Positions 19,501 through 28,859 of a stretch of 64,000 nt of DNA are shown one piece after another. Origin of the DNA: Globisporangium splendens. Taxonomy: Eukaryota; Oomycota; Peronosporomycetes; Pythiales; Pythiaceae. Made by a program: the position numbers and the translations under genes. The number at the start of each line of letters is the position of its first letter. The stretch's first letter is position 1. The notes beneath the pieces are model-generated. The model worked only from the letters and a program-made list of their open reading frames with translations, was not told the origin of the DNA and did not search any database. The stretch lies in NCBI GenBank assembly GCA_006386115.1, contig VFIW01000028.1:1-64000 (forward strand). The letters run 5' to 3'.

Positions 19501-20200
19501 CGAGGAACTGCAGATCAAGGTGCAAGAGCTGCAGAACGAGCTCGCGGCTACGGAGAGATCAAAAATCCGATCCAAAGAAGCTTTCGAGCAGCAGCACACA
19601 CGATTGATTCAGCAGAAGGACGAAGAACTCGAGATGTTCAAGCAACAGGTCGAAGATCTGGAAGAAACCGTCAAAGCAGAGAAGGAGAGATCAGCACAGA
19701 TCAAAGCGGAATGGAAGTCTTCTGTGCGGGACGTGCTTGAGAAATCGCAGCAGGAAATCAGCGATATGCAAGATCTGCTGCGGGAGAAAGCTGACCAAGT
19801 GGAGTCCCTCGAGCAGCGTGTGGAGACTCTCGAGAAGGAAAATGTCGACATCATGGAGCAGAAAAGTGGGAAAGTGACGTATCTGGAGCAGGAAAACCTG
19901 GAGCTCCTGGTAGAGAACCGAAAACTGAAGAAGCGGCTGGAGAGTCAACCTCTTGGTCGTGCTGCCTCCTCAGTTCTCGCTGATCTTTCTGTCTACGACG
20001 AGTCTGCTACCGCAAAGACCTCGACCGACTTGGCAGCTTCAACTTCGGCTGTTCACCAAGACACTTCGTTGAAAGCAAGCAGTCTGACCGAAGGGAAGAG
20101 CGCGGAAGCAGGAACTCGTGCCGGCGGATTCCTCATCTCCTCGAAAGAATCATCTGTTACGACGACGGAAGAAGCGCGACCAGCATGCGCGCAGCAATAG
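13538..20200 (+). CDS. Kinesin-7 (CENP-E type) motor protein
   Basis: A single exon encodes about 2220 residues. The N-terminal motor (about residues 25-370) has the P-loop GQTSSGKTYTM, switch I NERSSRSHS and switch II LVDLAGSE. The neck (LQFAARAKTIQTSASVNEVLDDQAQLKR is split here by its SVNEV core) resembles CENP-E. Almost all of the remaining 1800 residues is charged heptad coiled coil, ending in a Ser/Thr-rich tail. CENP-E family motors move towards microtubule plus ends and link kinetochores to microtubules during chromosome congression; that role here is inferred. The ATG at 13538 was chosen over 13409 because the likely initiator lies between them and the first 43 residues of the longer form look unlike coding sequence. 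A cargo-binding domain cannot be recognised. Confidence 0.92.
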   Translation: MDAMGDASDSWTPSSSSSTGEAENIAVCIRVRPLSEREVRNRDVNVLRAITAMNIISITDADGAPLGGKHNVFQYDHIYDQQSSTQHMYDQVAKRIVRSTLDGINGTIFAYGQTSSGKTYTMQGGQPFEPEQSPNSPGILQLAVEDIFNYIENCDDRDFLLRVSFVEIYNEVVKDLLNPSEKGNNLKLREDPRKGVYVECKEEIITNYENILQLLEQGNLRRTVGQTAMNERSSRSHSIFRIVIESKQKSMSRRQSEDDVNGAVLVACLSLVDLAGSESVRNTAAEGIRQREAGNINKSLLTLSRVINSLASSSSGGQNAPFRDSKLTRLLQNSLDGNTRTLIICCVTPSDRYLDETKSTLQFAARAKTIQTSASVNEVLDDQAQLKRLKREVHELKKLVNNEAYNALKAENEALMHEKSLHKEEYARLMGLILTSGTTRTRPSSDSKVNQRTKRSRETWCPGDFPVSVTSLRNSGEHCASVFASPNPQPRKRQDTDSGSKENIVPQNLLSALEDEMDDNDDDGNEGSNGSHRLQLLSSTLLQVFELALQEYRGENDEVHDRLNTAMEQMQNLVPGEEDFERLSELLQELKYMVELGGESEKLRGANELLNMENEELRHRSSLVANRSNLLERSNEDVDMLRAELAEAQKCLERERKLVAEISKEKEALEKLVAENSEEYVQQIESLRIEIDEKQAMFDAELQDLQSALVKKTEQVEQLHSENDASDILATTTQKVEALQQQYELAQQEIAKLKEAEHKILKAHENVVLELETSSKSTIDELSQQLESAFVEVEEQKLLRSEEVSRLEKQLQAQAVEFEEKLTAWKDRETDSSEEASLDGDGEKEALREERNALEGMLQEMEEARTRLQSRVDHLESELSSIKASRDREAEPELAETQRELTESLKTENEHLLSERANLTDAMMALEEQLQQTAKYHSDLDAQVKHLIEEKSALVEKVTTLEAELEKLGDRTNSEMESPDQEPSLQQMSPEISEGDGKLAVELQNLLQDMTKLQFELEQVTTEKREFANTTEQLKQELETVKADGVGKQATFDKEKQAYKEELERLRTDLQYAANEKQASDINIQDLNEERALLAESIQAVKHEMDQLLLKTSNKAERLEIEVMDLRAAKKKLEGEASALTLSLQAAQEEKATLVQKKQEYDEDKESLLATIASLEMLESKLQELLSEKENHANQVTTLESKLVSVSAENIHLQEKIQVLSSEKLTWLQKSASSEDLQQEITATKEEQSRLALLVEELETRLAHKSHDSDHNQSQVAKLVAEIAEYETTVAEQATAIEQLSTELLENDEERNVLQARIDELTLAEDRVAEQDEVIVQLKTLNEEYASKVFVLEEAKSEMEMALEQLNGMQPKLGGESVNSAQFEELRAKITALEEEKKKLASELDRSSSERSDLIEELSALESQLMEESQEKLRLTAASEELEKKLREMKSKQKSTSDGGDANEDVDSLQQRLEIEAELRATLELDVKSYEDTLAVLRSELKDSSDTISDLLEKLKTMEFEVESIKQAKERAEKDTEVAQELMQRAKEEQEELRFQNQQRVLSSEGKDLALHDTIEALKQELKDAKQELESKQKELDGQIHQRLQSSEANDTALQMTISDLERELIDTRKLLAVQEDEWKMKLLDAEKQVGQMNDELDQKRDELARLEEVGASAQSELCKLSEELAHAQQTYTELLQSKEEVEKQLNENDSKWRAKEEELSQKISNELLSLKRAYTEIAQQKEELEHQLIEIDAQWRAKEQALGQKASAEMDSLREQYQEAQEELDSYQKYADDEIHKLRSSIAATEVEIEETNRASQAKQEELNDRIKEQEEWMVRLKTKHEELETENVELYAERKALTEKLEKMESSHDVVTDQLQSELRDMSIKCEQVEARFTEATENAKELKLAMEKLEGEAYQHRNDLEDMSESLKSVQMEAMHYQKQLVSAQTGKDELEKIVETQKKRIDKLEKVKMTTETLDLFRKLKKDREELQIKVQELQNELAATERSKIRSKEAFEQQHTRLIQQKDEELEMFKQQVEDLEETVKAEKERSAQIKAEWKSSVRDVLEKSQQEISDMQDLLREKADQVESLEQRVETLEKENVDIMEQKSGKVTYLEQENLELLVENRKLKKRLESQPLGRAASSVLADLSVYDESATAKTSTDLAASTSAVHQDTSLKASSLTEGKSAEAGTRAGGFLISSKESSVTTTEEARPACAQQ

Positions 20201-20514
20201 AGGCGCACTTCTATTTTATGTTCAGACTGAGCTCTCAACTTGCTCATTTTGTAGTAATTAACAAGCTGAATTTCACAGTCTAAATGGCAAAGCATCTCAC
20301 TTTTGAATACGAAGCAATGGCAATTATATCAAAGGAAACAGTGGTGAGGGACAATGGACAAAGTGTGGAACTCAAATGCATCTATTTTATTTAGTACGAG
20401 AATACGAAGGAAGAACACACGAGCGAGTGCAGCCATCTGGGTACACAGCTCCTCAGCAGATTGCTGCAAGACACTGCCAGCATCGCCGTGCTACTGCGAA
20501 GACAGTATGTTGAG
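20201..20514. other. Convergent 3' ends of kinesin and MAK16
   Basis: This is AT-richer spacer between two convergent genes. No feature is seen. Confidence 0.5.
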
Positions 20515-21673
20515 TTACCAACTGGTGTCTCCATTGGCAGTCTCCATTTCGCGCTCTTCTTCGTACTCGATCTCCACATATGGACCAGAGCCTGTAGCCA
20601 TTCAAGCAGAGCAAAACACACACAAAGGTTAGTACCACAGCTTCGTACAATAACCAAACAGAAAAGACACCGACGTACGCTTCTTCTGCTTCTTGGTCTT
20701 GGCGGCCGTGGAAGACGAGCCCGGGGACTTTCGCTTCTTGCTGGACGCAGGCGCTTCGTCTTCGCTGGAGTCGGCATCGTCGTCGTCCTGTTCGCTGTCC
20801 TCTTGGTCCTCTTCGTCGCTGTAGTCGTCGCCGAGGTCCTCGAGGTCGCTCTCGTCCTCGTCGAAGTCTTCGACGTACTCGACCTGCCCGTCGTCTTCGT
20901 CCTCGGACTCTTCCTCGAGCTCCTCTTCGTCCTCGTACTCCTCCTGCTCGCTTTCCTCTTCGAACTCCTGGCGCTCGCCCTTCTTGTCGAGCACCTTGGT
21001 GAACTCGCGCTCGGGGAAATTATAAATATCACCATACGTGCCCTTCTGCAGACGCTCGAGGAGCTCCTTCTCGATCGAGTTGTCGAGCTTCGCAGCAGAC
21101 TCGGCCTTCTTCTCACGGCGTTTCTCTCGTCGCTCAATCTTCTTGTTGATGACCACGAGCTTGGGCTTGGTCTTCATGCGCAGCTTGCGCATGCGCATCA
21201 GATACTGGTGGATCTTTGTGAGACGCTGCTTGTTCTTGTGGATCATCTTCTTGGGCCAGAACTGCAGCTGCTCGTCGATCTGCGTGAGCGACTTGGTGTA
21301 GTTCTTCGACAGCTTCACACGCTCCCATAACCGGTTCGGCGTGTGCGCGCGCTCGATCGTCTTCATGTACAGGTAGCACACGCCGTCGTGCTCGCGCACG
21401 GTCGCGTACCGACTGTTGGCCAGCGGACACGCATTGCGGTTGCACAGACCCGAGACGTTGTACTCGTTGCGGCAGAACATCGCGCCCGTGCCAGGCAACC
21501 TATATGCACACACATACACAGTCATAAGCGCATACACAGATATCATCAGTGCCAATGTCGTCCTCATGAGCGGAAGCATCATTATAAAAAGCAAAGCGGC
21601 GCAACACATACTTGCTCTTGAAGGAGCAGAATTGCTTGGAGATGACGCCCCAGATCACTTCGTCGTGCTGCAT
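20515..21673 (-). CDS. MAK16: MAK16, 60S ribosome biogenesis factor
   Basis: Three exons (21673-21612, 21499-20679, 20591-20515) encode 319 residues. The N-terminus [21 protein letters not shown], then [26 protein letters not shown] and [11 protein letters not shown], is diagnostic of MAK16, a nucleolar RNA-binding protein needed for 66S pre-ribosomes; the Cys residues form its zinc-binding core. [10 protein letters not shown] and a long acidic tract follow. The last exon supplies [10 protein letters not shown], a conserved C-terminal motif that would be lost if translation ran into intron 2. The introns are 112 and 87 bp and the joints keep frame. It is convergent with the kinesin gene. Confidence 0.95.
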
Positions 21674-22371
21674 GGTGGATCAAAGACACAGGCAGTTTGC
21701 TAAGCAGAGAGAGTCCGACGGTGCTGCAGGCAGGAGGCTCCGAAGCGCTGCTCTTCCGTGCAATGCTGCAGCAATGTGCTTCGCCACTGCAATACCAGAC
21801 GCAAGAGGACTTTGCAACCAATCAGTCCCAAAGGGTCAGGGGTCTCCCTGATTGGCGTATATTATATTTATAAATCCAATGAGGTGCATAGTAACTTTAT
21901 TTTAGCCAATAAGCGGAGAGTAAACGAAATGGTGAACGATTGAACCTTCGGAATGGTCGAGTGTCAAAGGCAAATGTAAAAAAAGGTCGAGTCTTCGAAC
22001 GTTCCATCGCATTCACGGAGCCTGAATGCAATCGAATGCCACACATTTTCACTGGCGATTGATCCCCGAGTCTGCTAGCGAGTTTCACTTGAGTGTGACC
22101 TGCAAGGTACTGTCAGGCAATCAGCTATCTCGGCAACGAAAAAGATGCATTCAGGACACTATTTTGTGCTTTTGTTTTGTTGGAATTTTGTCGACATTAA
22201 AAGGCACTTGTTTGATACGCTGCTCTGCTGCGATCGTCGGAGCTCCTCCGTTTGCAGCTTTGTACCAGGCCGTGCCCTGTTACTGGCCCTCTCTCTTGCG
22301 CTTTTTATCTCATCATGCGTCCACATACAAATAAAACGGGTGGGCGGGGTCACTCGTGGGAATCGCTATCT
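21674..22371. other. Intergenic between MAK16 and glutathione peroxidase genes
   Basis: This region contains the MAK16 promoter, with the inverted CCAAT pair listed separately, and the 3' flank of the peroxidase gene. No coding signal is convincing. Confidence 0.5.
21818..21855. promoter_or_regulatory. Inverted pair of CCAAT boxes upstream of MAK16
   Basis: CCAATCAG (21818-21825) and CTGATTGG (21848-21855) are exact inverted copies, 145-182 bp upstream of the MAK16 start. CCAAT is the binding core of the NF-Y complex. Confidence 0.5.
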
Positions 22372-23304
22372 CTATAGCTGCTTCTCAGTGCCCTTCATAT
22401 TCGTGGTGCCGCTCGACGTGGTGTCCAGCTTCATGAGCAGCTCAATGTCGTCCGAGAGACTCTTGAAGTCCAACTTTGGACTGAAGCGCTTGAATGGCAC
22501 GCCGTCAGGACCAATCAAGAACTACAACAAACACAGTAAATACGAGGGAGAATAACGTTAGCGCCTGCGCACATCGAATACATGATGCTCAATACAAACG
22601 ACACATACCTTTTCAAAGTTCCAGCTGAGATCTGCGCGCGACACTGGCATCCAGATTAATCGCATCGGGTGCGAGAACACGCCGCTGGGTGTCGACATCT
22701 CGTCCATGAGCGTGCGGTCGGCTGGGTACGGCAGCGAGAGCTTCAGAAAGTTGAACATCGCGTGTGCGTTCGCGCCATTCACTTCCATCTTCTCGGTCAA
22801 CTTGAACTTGGGCTCGAACCCTTTCCCAGGACGAATGTGCTTCAGGCTCATGTAGATCTCTTCGCCGTTCAGATTCTCCTGGTGCCCAAACTGGTTGCAC
22901 GGACAGCCAATGATGACCAGGTCCGGGTACTTCTCGACCAGCTCATTCATCTGCGTGTACGCCTTCGTGGTCGAGTTGCAGTGCGACGCGACGTTCACGA
23001 GCAAGATGACCTTGCCGGCATAGTCTGCCAGCCGGATGTACTCGCCGCCCGTGAGCGAGCGGAACGAGAACTGGTGCGCGGTCTTGCGGCGCTGCTGCTG
23101 CATGGACGCGTTGGGCGGCGTGTTGGGGGACCCTCCGGAGCGCTGGCGGTGCAGCGACGGCATATTGCTCGAGTGCACGGGCACGGCGACCGGGATGTTT
23201 TGTAAATACTGCTGCTGGTTCTGATGGTGAAAGTTGCTGCCGTTCGTCTGGTGCACGTGCTCATCCCCGCTGTCGCATCCGGAGCCCGACGGGAGCTTCA
23301 TCAT
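22372..23304 (-). CDS. Glutathione peroxidase family protein with N-terminal extension
   Basis: Two exons (23304-22609, 22521-22372) joined over an 87-bp intron encode 281 residues. The thioredoxin-fold peroxidase (about 78-265) has the peroxidatic site NVASHCNST (Cys109, a TGC Cys codon rather than selenocysteine), CPCNQFGHQE and SWNFEKFLI, which supplies the catalytic Trp and Asn. Such enzymes reduce lipid and hydrogen peroxides, often using thioredoxin. The first 75 residues are Gln/Asn/Ser-rich low complexity with no clear targeting signal. The Met pair at 23304 is the likely start; a splice-acceptor-like CCAATCAG just upstream suggests an intron in the 5' leader or an extra exon. GNxT replaces the usual CGxT at the active site. 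Confidence 0.9.
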
Positions 23305-25239
23305 TGTGCCGTACGGATACTGATTGGAAGGAAACCGAAAGGAAAATGGAGGTGCGTGCCTATGAGCCCGCGTTCCAGATGTGCACGCGCGCGAAGCTTT
23401 GCTGTCCGACACACACACGCTGTGTACGAGGAAAGAACCAAACTGCGGCGTTGGCGACAAACACAACGCGTCAGGCGAGCGCGCGACCCTAGTTTAAGGA
23501 TTCTCGTGCCCCATTAAACTAGGATCGAGGGATGCGAAAACAGACGGATGACGGAGGAGCCGAACTCTTGTTCTCGATAAAGTTGATATATTTGGGAGAG
23601 AGATGAGGGATGTGAGGATGCAAGCGTGAACTTAACAGGAGACTCAAAGAGTCGGTCGGATTAAAAAGAGCCATGGCTCTCATGGCGCGTGACACATTTC
23701 GTGAAAGGCAACGCGTGCCGACGCCGCTGGCCGAATGGAGCGATCTTGTAAAAACGGGCGGCGACCTGTATCAGAGCATACGTTTCTATCTTCTTCTGAA
23801 GCATCAAGCACTGAGGTCATGATGCCGAAGATTATGTCTGACTGCCTCTGGGATGCAGCACTTGGACACAGTTCTCAGAAGTCGTTAAGTATTTTTATGG
23901 ACACTGCGTACTTTACGAAAGCATTCACTCTGCCACGATGTCAAATGCATGGACGTTTGCATGGACATTTGCGCACAGCCGTTCATCTCGCTGCCTTAAA
24001 TAGTGTGTTCGACTGAGAGCTCGGTCTTTGCGATCCTATTTCAACCAAAGCGATCTTGTTAAACTAGATGAAGGGTGTGCATCCGTCACCACCTCAACGA
24101 CGGACATGGGTTGACCCCCGTCGCAGAGTCTCGAATTCCGTACACTGTAGGACACAGGTGCTCCCGTGGTCGGACATTGACACATCGAGGGGGTGCATGA
24201 AGCATGCAGAACGAGCGCATATCTTTACTGCTTCATAATCACAGTGTGAGTGAAGTTGGCGGATGCATGAGTGAAGGCGGAGGATGGACCAGGCTCCCCG
24301 CATTTTTATCTGAGGTAAAAAAGAAAAGCGAATCCAAGGCAGTACGATTGGATCTCAGATGAATTTCGCGACACATGAAGACCAAGAGGATATTGTAGCA
24401 AGCGTTCCTTGCATTGTTCGGACGAAAACTCCATTCCCAAAGCGCACTTAGTCGTTGCGTACTTAGTGAAGATCGAGCTCTGATTCGAGGAAGAAAGACA
24501 GATCGAGTCAGTCGACGGATTACGGTTCGCAAAATACTCGGAATAGGAGCTTCAAGCACAACGAATACTTTCGCATTCCTCACATATCCACTTACAAACA
24601 GCCCAGTGAATCTCTTCTTAATCGTTGATACCATCTGCTGCAAAAGGACTTGATCGTGGGTCAAACAGAGCAAAGATTTTGCCCCTGGAGCGATTAAAAT
24701 GCAGCATTTTTTTTACTAACGAACCAGTTTTAGTAAAAGAGCGACTACGAATGATATGTCCCGAACGTACGCATATTCGAGTCCGCACACGTGCGGCTCC
24801 TGGAAACCGCATGACGACCAGCGAGGAGCTGCAACTTGGAGTCCCAACATGACGGGTCAGTAAACAGATTCCAGATACAACGAGTATACAGAATCCAGTT
24901 GTCCACCCACAAGTCGGATTTGTAAGTAGCATCTTGAACAACGCAGAGCCGCAAACGCGATTTGATTACCCAACGGACACTAATCACCCAGATTGGAAGA
25001 CTGTTATGATGCCAGCAGCGTCTGAAAGCTTGCGAACGCTTAGTTCGTGGGGGAGATGACAACTCAGCGCTCAAGATGGGCGAATGGGATCTGTGGAGAA
25101 GCGAGGCGTGCGAGAACTGTCATGGAAAACATACAAGTACAATAAATGGTGTCTGCTACAAGAGCGCTCTACGGTGATTGAGTGAACGCGCGTCTGCCAT
25201 GATGAAAGAAAGCTAGACCAGCAATGAGTTCCAGGTACC
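23305..25239. other. Intergenic, no supported gene
   Basis: Only short open frames on both strands are present, with no family motifs. The frames at 24239-24673 and 24745-25074 (minus) are the longest, but their composition is not convincingly coding. An upstream exon or leader of the peroxidase gene may lie near 23350-23560. Confidence 0.45.
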
Positions 25240-26337
25240 TCACTCGCAGCCAAAGTCCGCGTTGACCAAGACTTCGCTCTTCAGCTCGCTCCTGTGGATC
25301 CATTCGATCGCGTCGTTGCGCTCGTATTCGACGCGCAGCGGTCGCTCTCTGTCTGCGTTCACAAAGATGCGGCTCACGAATCGTTTCTTTATGATGTGGT
25401 TGTCAACTACTGCACGCGACCGTGAGAGACACAGCAAGAAGAACGAGTTCATGTGCGTGCGGAACTTGAATGGCTGCATTGGATTCTCGGCACTCGAGAC
25501 AGCCTCCATGCCGTCGGAGCACGTCGCGTTTGTGGTCTTGGAATCAGATGGGGTCAAGTGGACGTTCGTGACATGCTCTACTGAGTCATTGTCGGCAACC
25601 ATGTCATGAACACGGACCCTGACACCTTCGTTGTAGTGCATGCACAGCGCGACGAATGGATCCTGGTCGCACCCGTCGTTGTAGTTGCCGCCTTCGATTG
25701 TGCCGTAAGGACAGCTTGTCGGGAAATGCGTGTTGTTCTCAACGACTTGAACTTTCGTGATCAACCGCAGGGGCCTGACTGGGTCCCATCTCCGATAGGC
25801 GATTGGACGGAAGTAGTGATACATGGAGTAGCTGGCGAAAACTTGGCCACCGCGGTCGTGGTTCATCGGCACGAGGTTTTCGTCGAGAAGCGAGGCGCTC
25901 TTGGTCTCGTTCACGAGGCAGAAGATCGCGCCGTCTTCTGGGCTTCGTCCAAGCGGATCATGCACGTGCGTCGCGCAGAACGAGTCGTCTCCGTTGTAGT
26001 TCGTCGCGTCGATCCAGATGTCCGATCTTCTGTGCCAACTTGTTGGTGCAGTGCTGTTGATTCTCCAGCACGTGATCATTGGGTCGTCTTGCTTTTCTAC
26101 GGCATCTCGTCGAAATACCAAGATCGAGAGCGCGAGGTTCTATCCGTGCTCTTCGTCCGATCGGTACTCTCGGACTTGATATTTTGTCGCGAACGGGCAG
26201 CACCTCTCGAGCACATGCACAGGAGTCATCTTGTCCTTCTCGCACTCTTGTGAGCTCCCAAAAGCCACCGTATGATGAGACAGCAGCGCCAACACCAGCA
26301 CCGATGCTATTACGAGAAGCTTTGGCATGTGAATCAT
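25240..26337 (-). pseudogene. Secreted protein gene interrupted by one stop codon
   Basis: The first 65 codons (26337-26143) start with a clear signal peptide (MPKLLVIASVLVLALLSHHTVA) and a Cys-containing mature start. A TAG at 26140-26142 then interrupts. The same frame reopens at once and runs for about 300 codons to 25240 with even Cys spacing, NxS/T sites and no frame changes, so the two parts look like one gene of about 365 codons with a single nonsense mutation (or sequencing error). The family is not recognised. An alternative 3' splice that replaces the last residues (donor near 25246, acceptor near 25120) cannot be excluded. Secretion suggests a wall or extracellular role, but no function can be assigned. 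Confidence 0.6.
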
Positions 26338-27084
26338 TACTGTGAGTGGATGGACTTCCTCTGTTGCTTCAAGTTACCGGTAATCGGTCGACGTGGTTGG
26401 CACTGGTGAAATTGAGGACTGATGATGGCTACGATCTCAGGGATACGATGTAATCGTACGGAAACCTGGAAGCGAGTGAGAATAGCCCATTGATCTGGCA
26501 GACACCTTTCTAGCGAGCAAGCAATGGGTTATCGTGTGCATTCTTTCTTGCATCCTGTGTTGCTTTATTCGTTCTGCCAATGCGCATTGGTCTTGCTGCA
26601 ATGCACGCTTTCCGTTCTGATTCTCCTCCATCCCATCAGTGCTTTCCGTTCCGATTCTTCCGATCTCGCAAAAGAATCCGTTCGAATTAGTCTCTATCCC
26701 AGTTTCCTCCATATTCTCTTCTCCAGGTCTGCCTCGTTTGCTTTGTTTGTGCCTTTGTCTGCTCCCTCCTCCCCTGTCCCATGCCGCTGTTCCCACACTC
26801 CCACATTTTCAAGGTTTTTTTTTGCCTCTGTCTGATGCAAACATCCAGTCTAAACGTGCCCAACAAATTTTTCCACCGAGGTTTTTTTTTCATCCTTCAT
26901 AGTGTGTGTGTGTGTGTGGTTTTTGACAGCAGAGGGCTCGCAACGTTGTTGCGTTGCGTTGTCAAGCGCCAACGAGCGAGAAGCTCAGCAGCTCTGCTCC
27001 CGCGCGCCAAGCTGCCTGCACTCGTGACTTCTTCCTCCTCCGGCTCCGTACAAGAGCACGACTGCCTCCCGCCCTCTTCTCGTC
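26338..27084. other. Intergenic, pyrimidine-rich
   Basis: This region holds divergent promoters for the secreted-protein relic and the coiled-coil gene. It is pyrimidine-rich on the plus strand (26530-26900), with poly-T tracts and a short GT repeat near 26902. Confidence 0.5.
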
Positions 27085-28494
27085 ATGGCGCCGCACTTTG
27101 CGTCTTCCTCGTCGTCGGTCTCCGAGTCCAGCAGCAGCCACATGGACGCGACTACCGCCGCTGACACCAATGCTGCCGGAGCTGCTGGACAAGCTCCAGC
27201 CAAGTCGCCCACGGCGTCGTCTGCGTCCACGGCGTCGTCTTCGACGCACAGGAACCGCCAGTCGGTCATGACCAAGCCCGTGCCCAGCCGCACGCACAGC
27301 ATGCCGCAGGTGTTCCGGTCGTTCTCCAAGGGCTCGGAGCACTCGTTGTCGCGGTCGTCGCTCGTGCCAGGCGGCACGCGCAGCGCCACGCGACAGAACG
27401 ATCCGCAGTGGCTGACGACCCAAGTCATGGACCGCGGCCTCTTTCGCAAGTTTGAAGAAGTGAGCGAAGAGCTCGCGAGACTCAATCGGCTGTCGTCCCA
27501 GTTGGAGACGCCGCCGATTGGCAACAACCCCGAGATCGAGCAGGTCCAGGGCGAGCTCCGACGCATGCAGCGCAGCTCCAGCATGGTGCTCCGGTCCCAG
27601 AAGGAGCTCCAAGAGAAGATCGAGCGCCAGGAGCGCAACTCGTTCCGAAGGTTCTTTACGTTCAACCGCGACCAAAAGATCGAGAAGCTCAAGCTCAAGC
27701 TCTGCGAGAAGATGTCCGAGTCGCTGCAGATCGACGCCGAGGTGCAGCATCTCGAGCGCAAGTCGGACTCGCTGCTCACAGACTGGCGCGCGTCCGTGTG
27801 CTCGTCCAGCAACCAGGCCGATGAAGCCAACCTCGCCGAGAAGATGGTCGAGCTCGAGCGCGAGAAGCAGGATATCCTGCGTTGCCTGTTCAGTTCACTG
27901 AGCATGCCGGACCCGAGCGCTACGCAGCTCCAGTCGCGCATCGCGATGTGCACGTCGGAGGTCAAGGCGTGCGAGTCTGTCAAGAAACAGGTCGAGAAGA
28001 TCACGTCATTGTACCGGAACGCACTCCAGTTGCTGCGCGCGGCGCTCGCGACCGTCGTCTCGGACGACTACACGGGTTCGGTCCGCGAATTTGCGAACGG
28101 TCCGTTCCCGTTCACCATTGAAGCCGGCCAGCTGATCGAAGCCTCGCGGAACTTTGTGCAGCCGGAGGCACGTCGACGGTACCGCGATTTCACACCCGAG
28201 CTGGTCAACGTGCACCCGCCAAAGTTCCCGCAAGCGATCGCGGACTTTGCGCGTCGCTCAAGAACGCACTATGACCCAAACAGCGCGCTCGCGATCGACG
28301 CGTCGCGAAGACTCGAAGCCGGCGAGAACGTGATCGTGCTCACGCACCGCATCGTGATCCAGAAGCTCGAGGTGCTGGAGCAGTGGAGCAAGACCGTCGA
28401 GGCGGACCAGGACCGCGCCGTCAAGGAGCAGCGGCGGCTAGAGGTCAAGCTGCAGCAGCGCATGGCGCTGCTCGCGCGTTCTGTGTCCGTGTAG
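27085..28494 (+). CDS. Coiled-coil protein of unknown function
   Basis: A single exon encodes 469 residues. Residues 1-110 are Ser/Ala/Thr-rich and probably disordered. Residues 120-260 form charged coiled coil with a distinctive NSFRRFFTFNRDQKIEKLKLKL segment interrupting it. A second helical part (260-340) and a C-terminal region with FTPELVNVHPPKFPQAI and a final coiled coil follow. No signal peptide or membrane segment is present. Strong third-position GC bias over the whole frame supports a real gene. I do not recognise the family; a cytoskeletal or cortical scaffold is possible but not shown. Confidence 0.8.
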   Translation: MAPHFASSSSSVSESSSSHMDATTAADTNAAGAAGQAPAKSPTASSASTASSSTHRNRQSVMTKPVPSRTHSMPQVFRSFSKGSEHSLSRSSLVPGGTRSATRQNDPQWLTTQVMDRGLFRKFEEVSEELARLNRLSSQLETPPIGNNPEIEQVQGELRRMQRSSSMVLRSQKELQEKIERQERNSFRRFFTFNRDQKIEKLKLKLCEKMSESLQIDAEVQHLERKSDSLLTDWRASVCSSSNQADEANLAEKMVELEREKQDILRCLFSSLSMPDPSATQLQSRIAMCTSEVKACESVKKQVEKITSLYRNALQLLRAALATVVSDDYTGSVREFANGPFPFTIEAGQLIEASRNFVQPEARRRYRDFTPELVNVHPPKFPQAIADFARRSRTHYDPNSALAIDASRRLEAGENVIVLTHRIVIQKLEVLEQWSKTVEADQDRAVKEQRRLEVKLQQRMALLARSVSV

Positions 28495-28859
28495 ATCAAG
28501 AAAAAAAGAACAAGGATCTTTTTTTCCTTCCAAAGCTGTAATTTATGACCCATCCCTCCTCCCATTTGGCAAGAAAGAATAAGAAACGCTAGACGACAAG
28601 GAACACGCGGAGAATCATGCGCGCGTATTCGTCCGAGATCAAGAAACCCCGCAGATGACGACGCCCGACGAGGCAAACGTGCAAAGTGCATGTGGACAAT
28701 TATGTGGACGACTAGAAATGACCTCTTCGGGTTTCTGTAAATCACCACCAAATTAAAACAAATGCCTTCTTTCTGTATATGCAGATTCACATATATTGTG
28801 AGGTTCGAGCTGAACAAGCGTCGAGGAGCTACAGATCGAAGAGCTACTTACTCTCTCTT
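28495..28859. other. Convergent 3' spacer
   Basis: This spacer lies between the coiled-coil gene and the RAMA-PHD gene and shows only A-rich and T-rich tracts. Confidence 0.5.

Noticed and set aside
20461..21330. 289-codon plus-strand Leu/Val-rich frame
   Set aside because: It is antisense of the acidic tract of MAK16; Glu/Asp codons read as Leu/Val in reverse.
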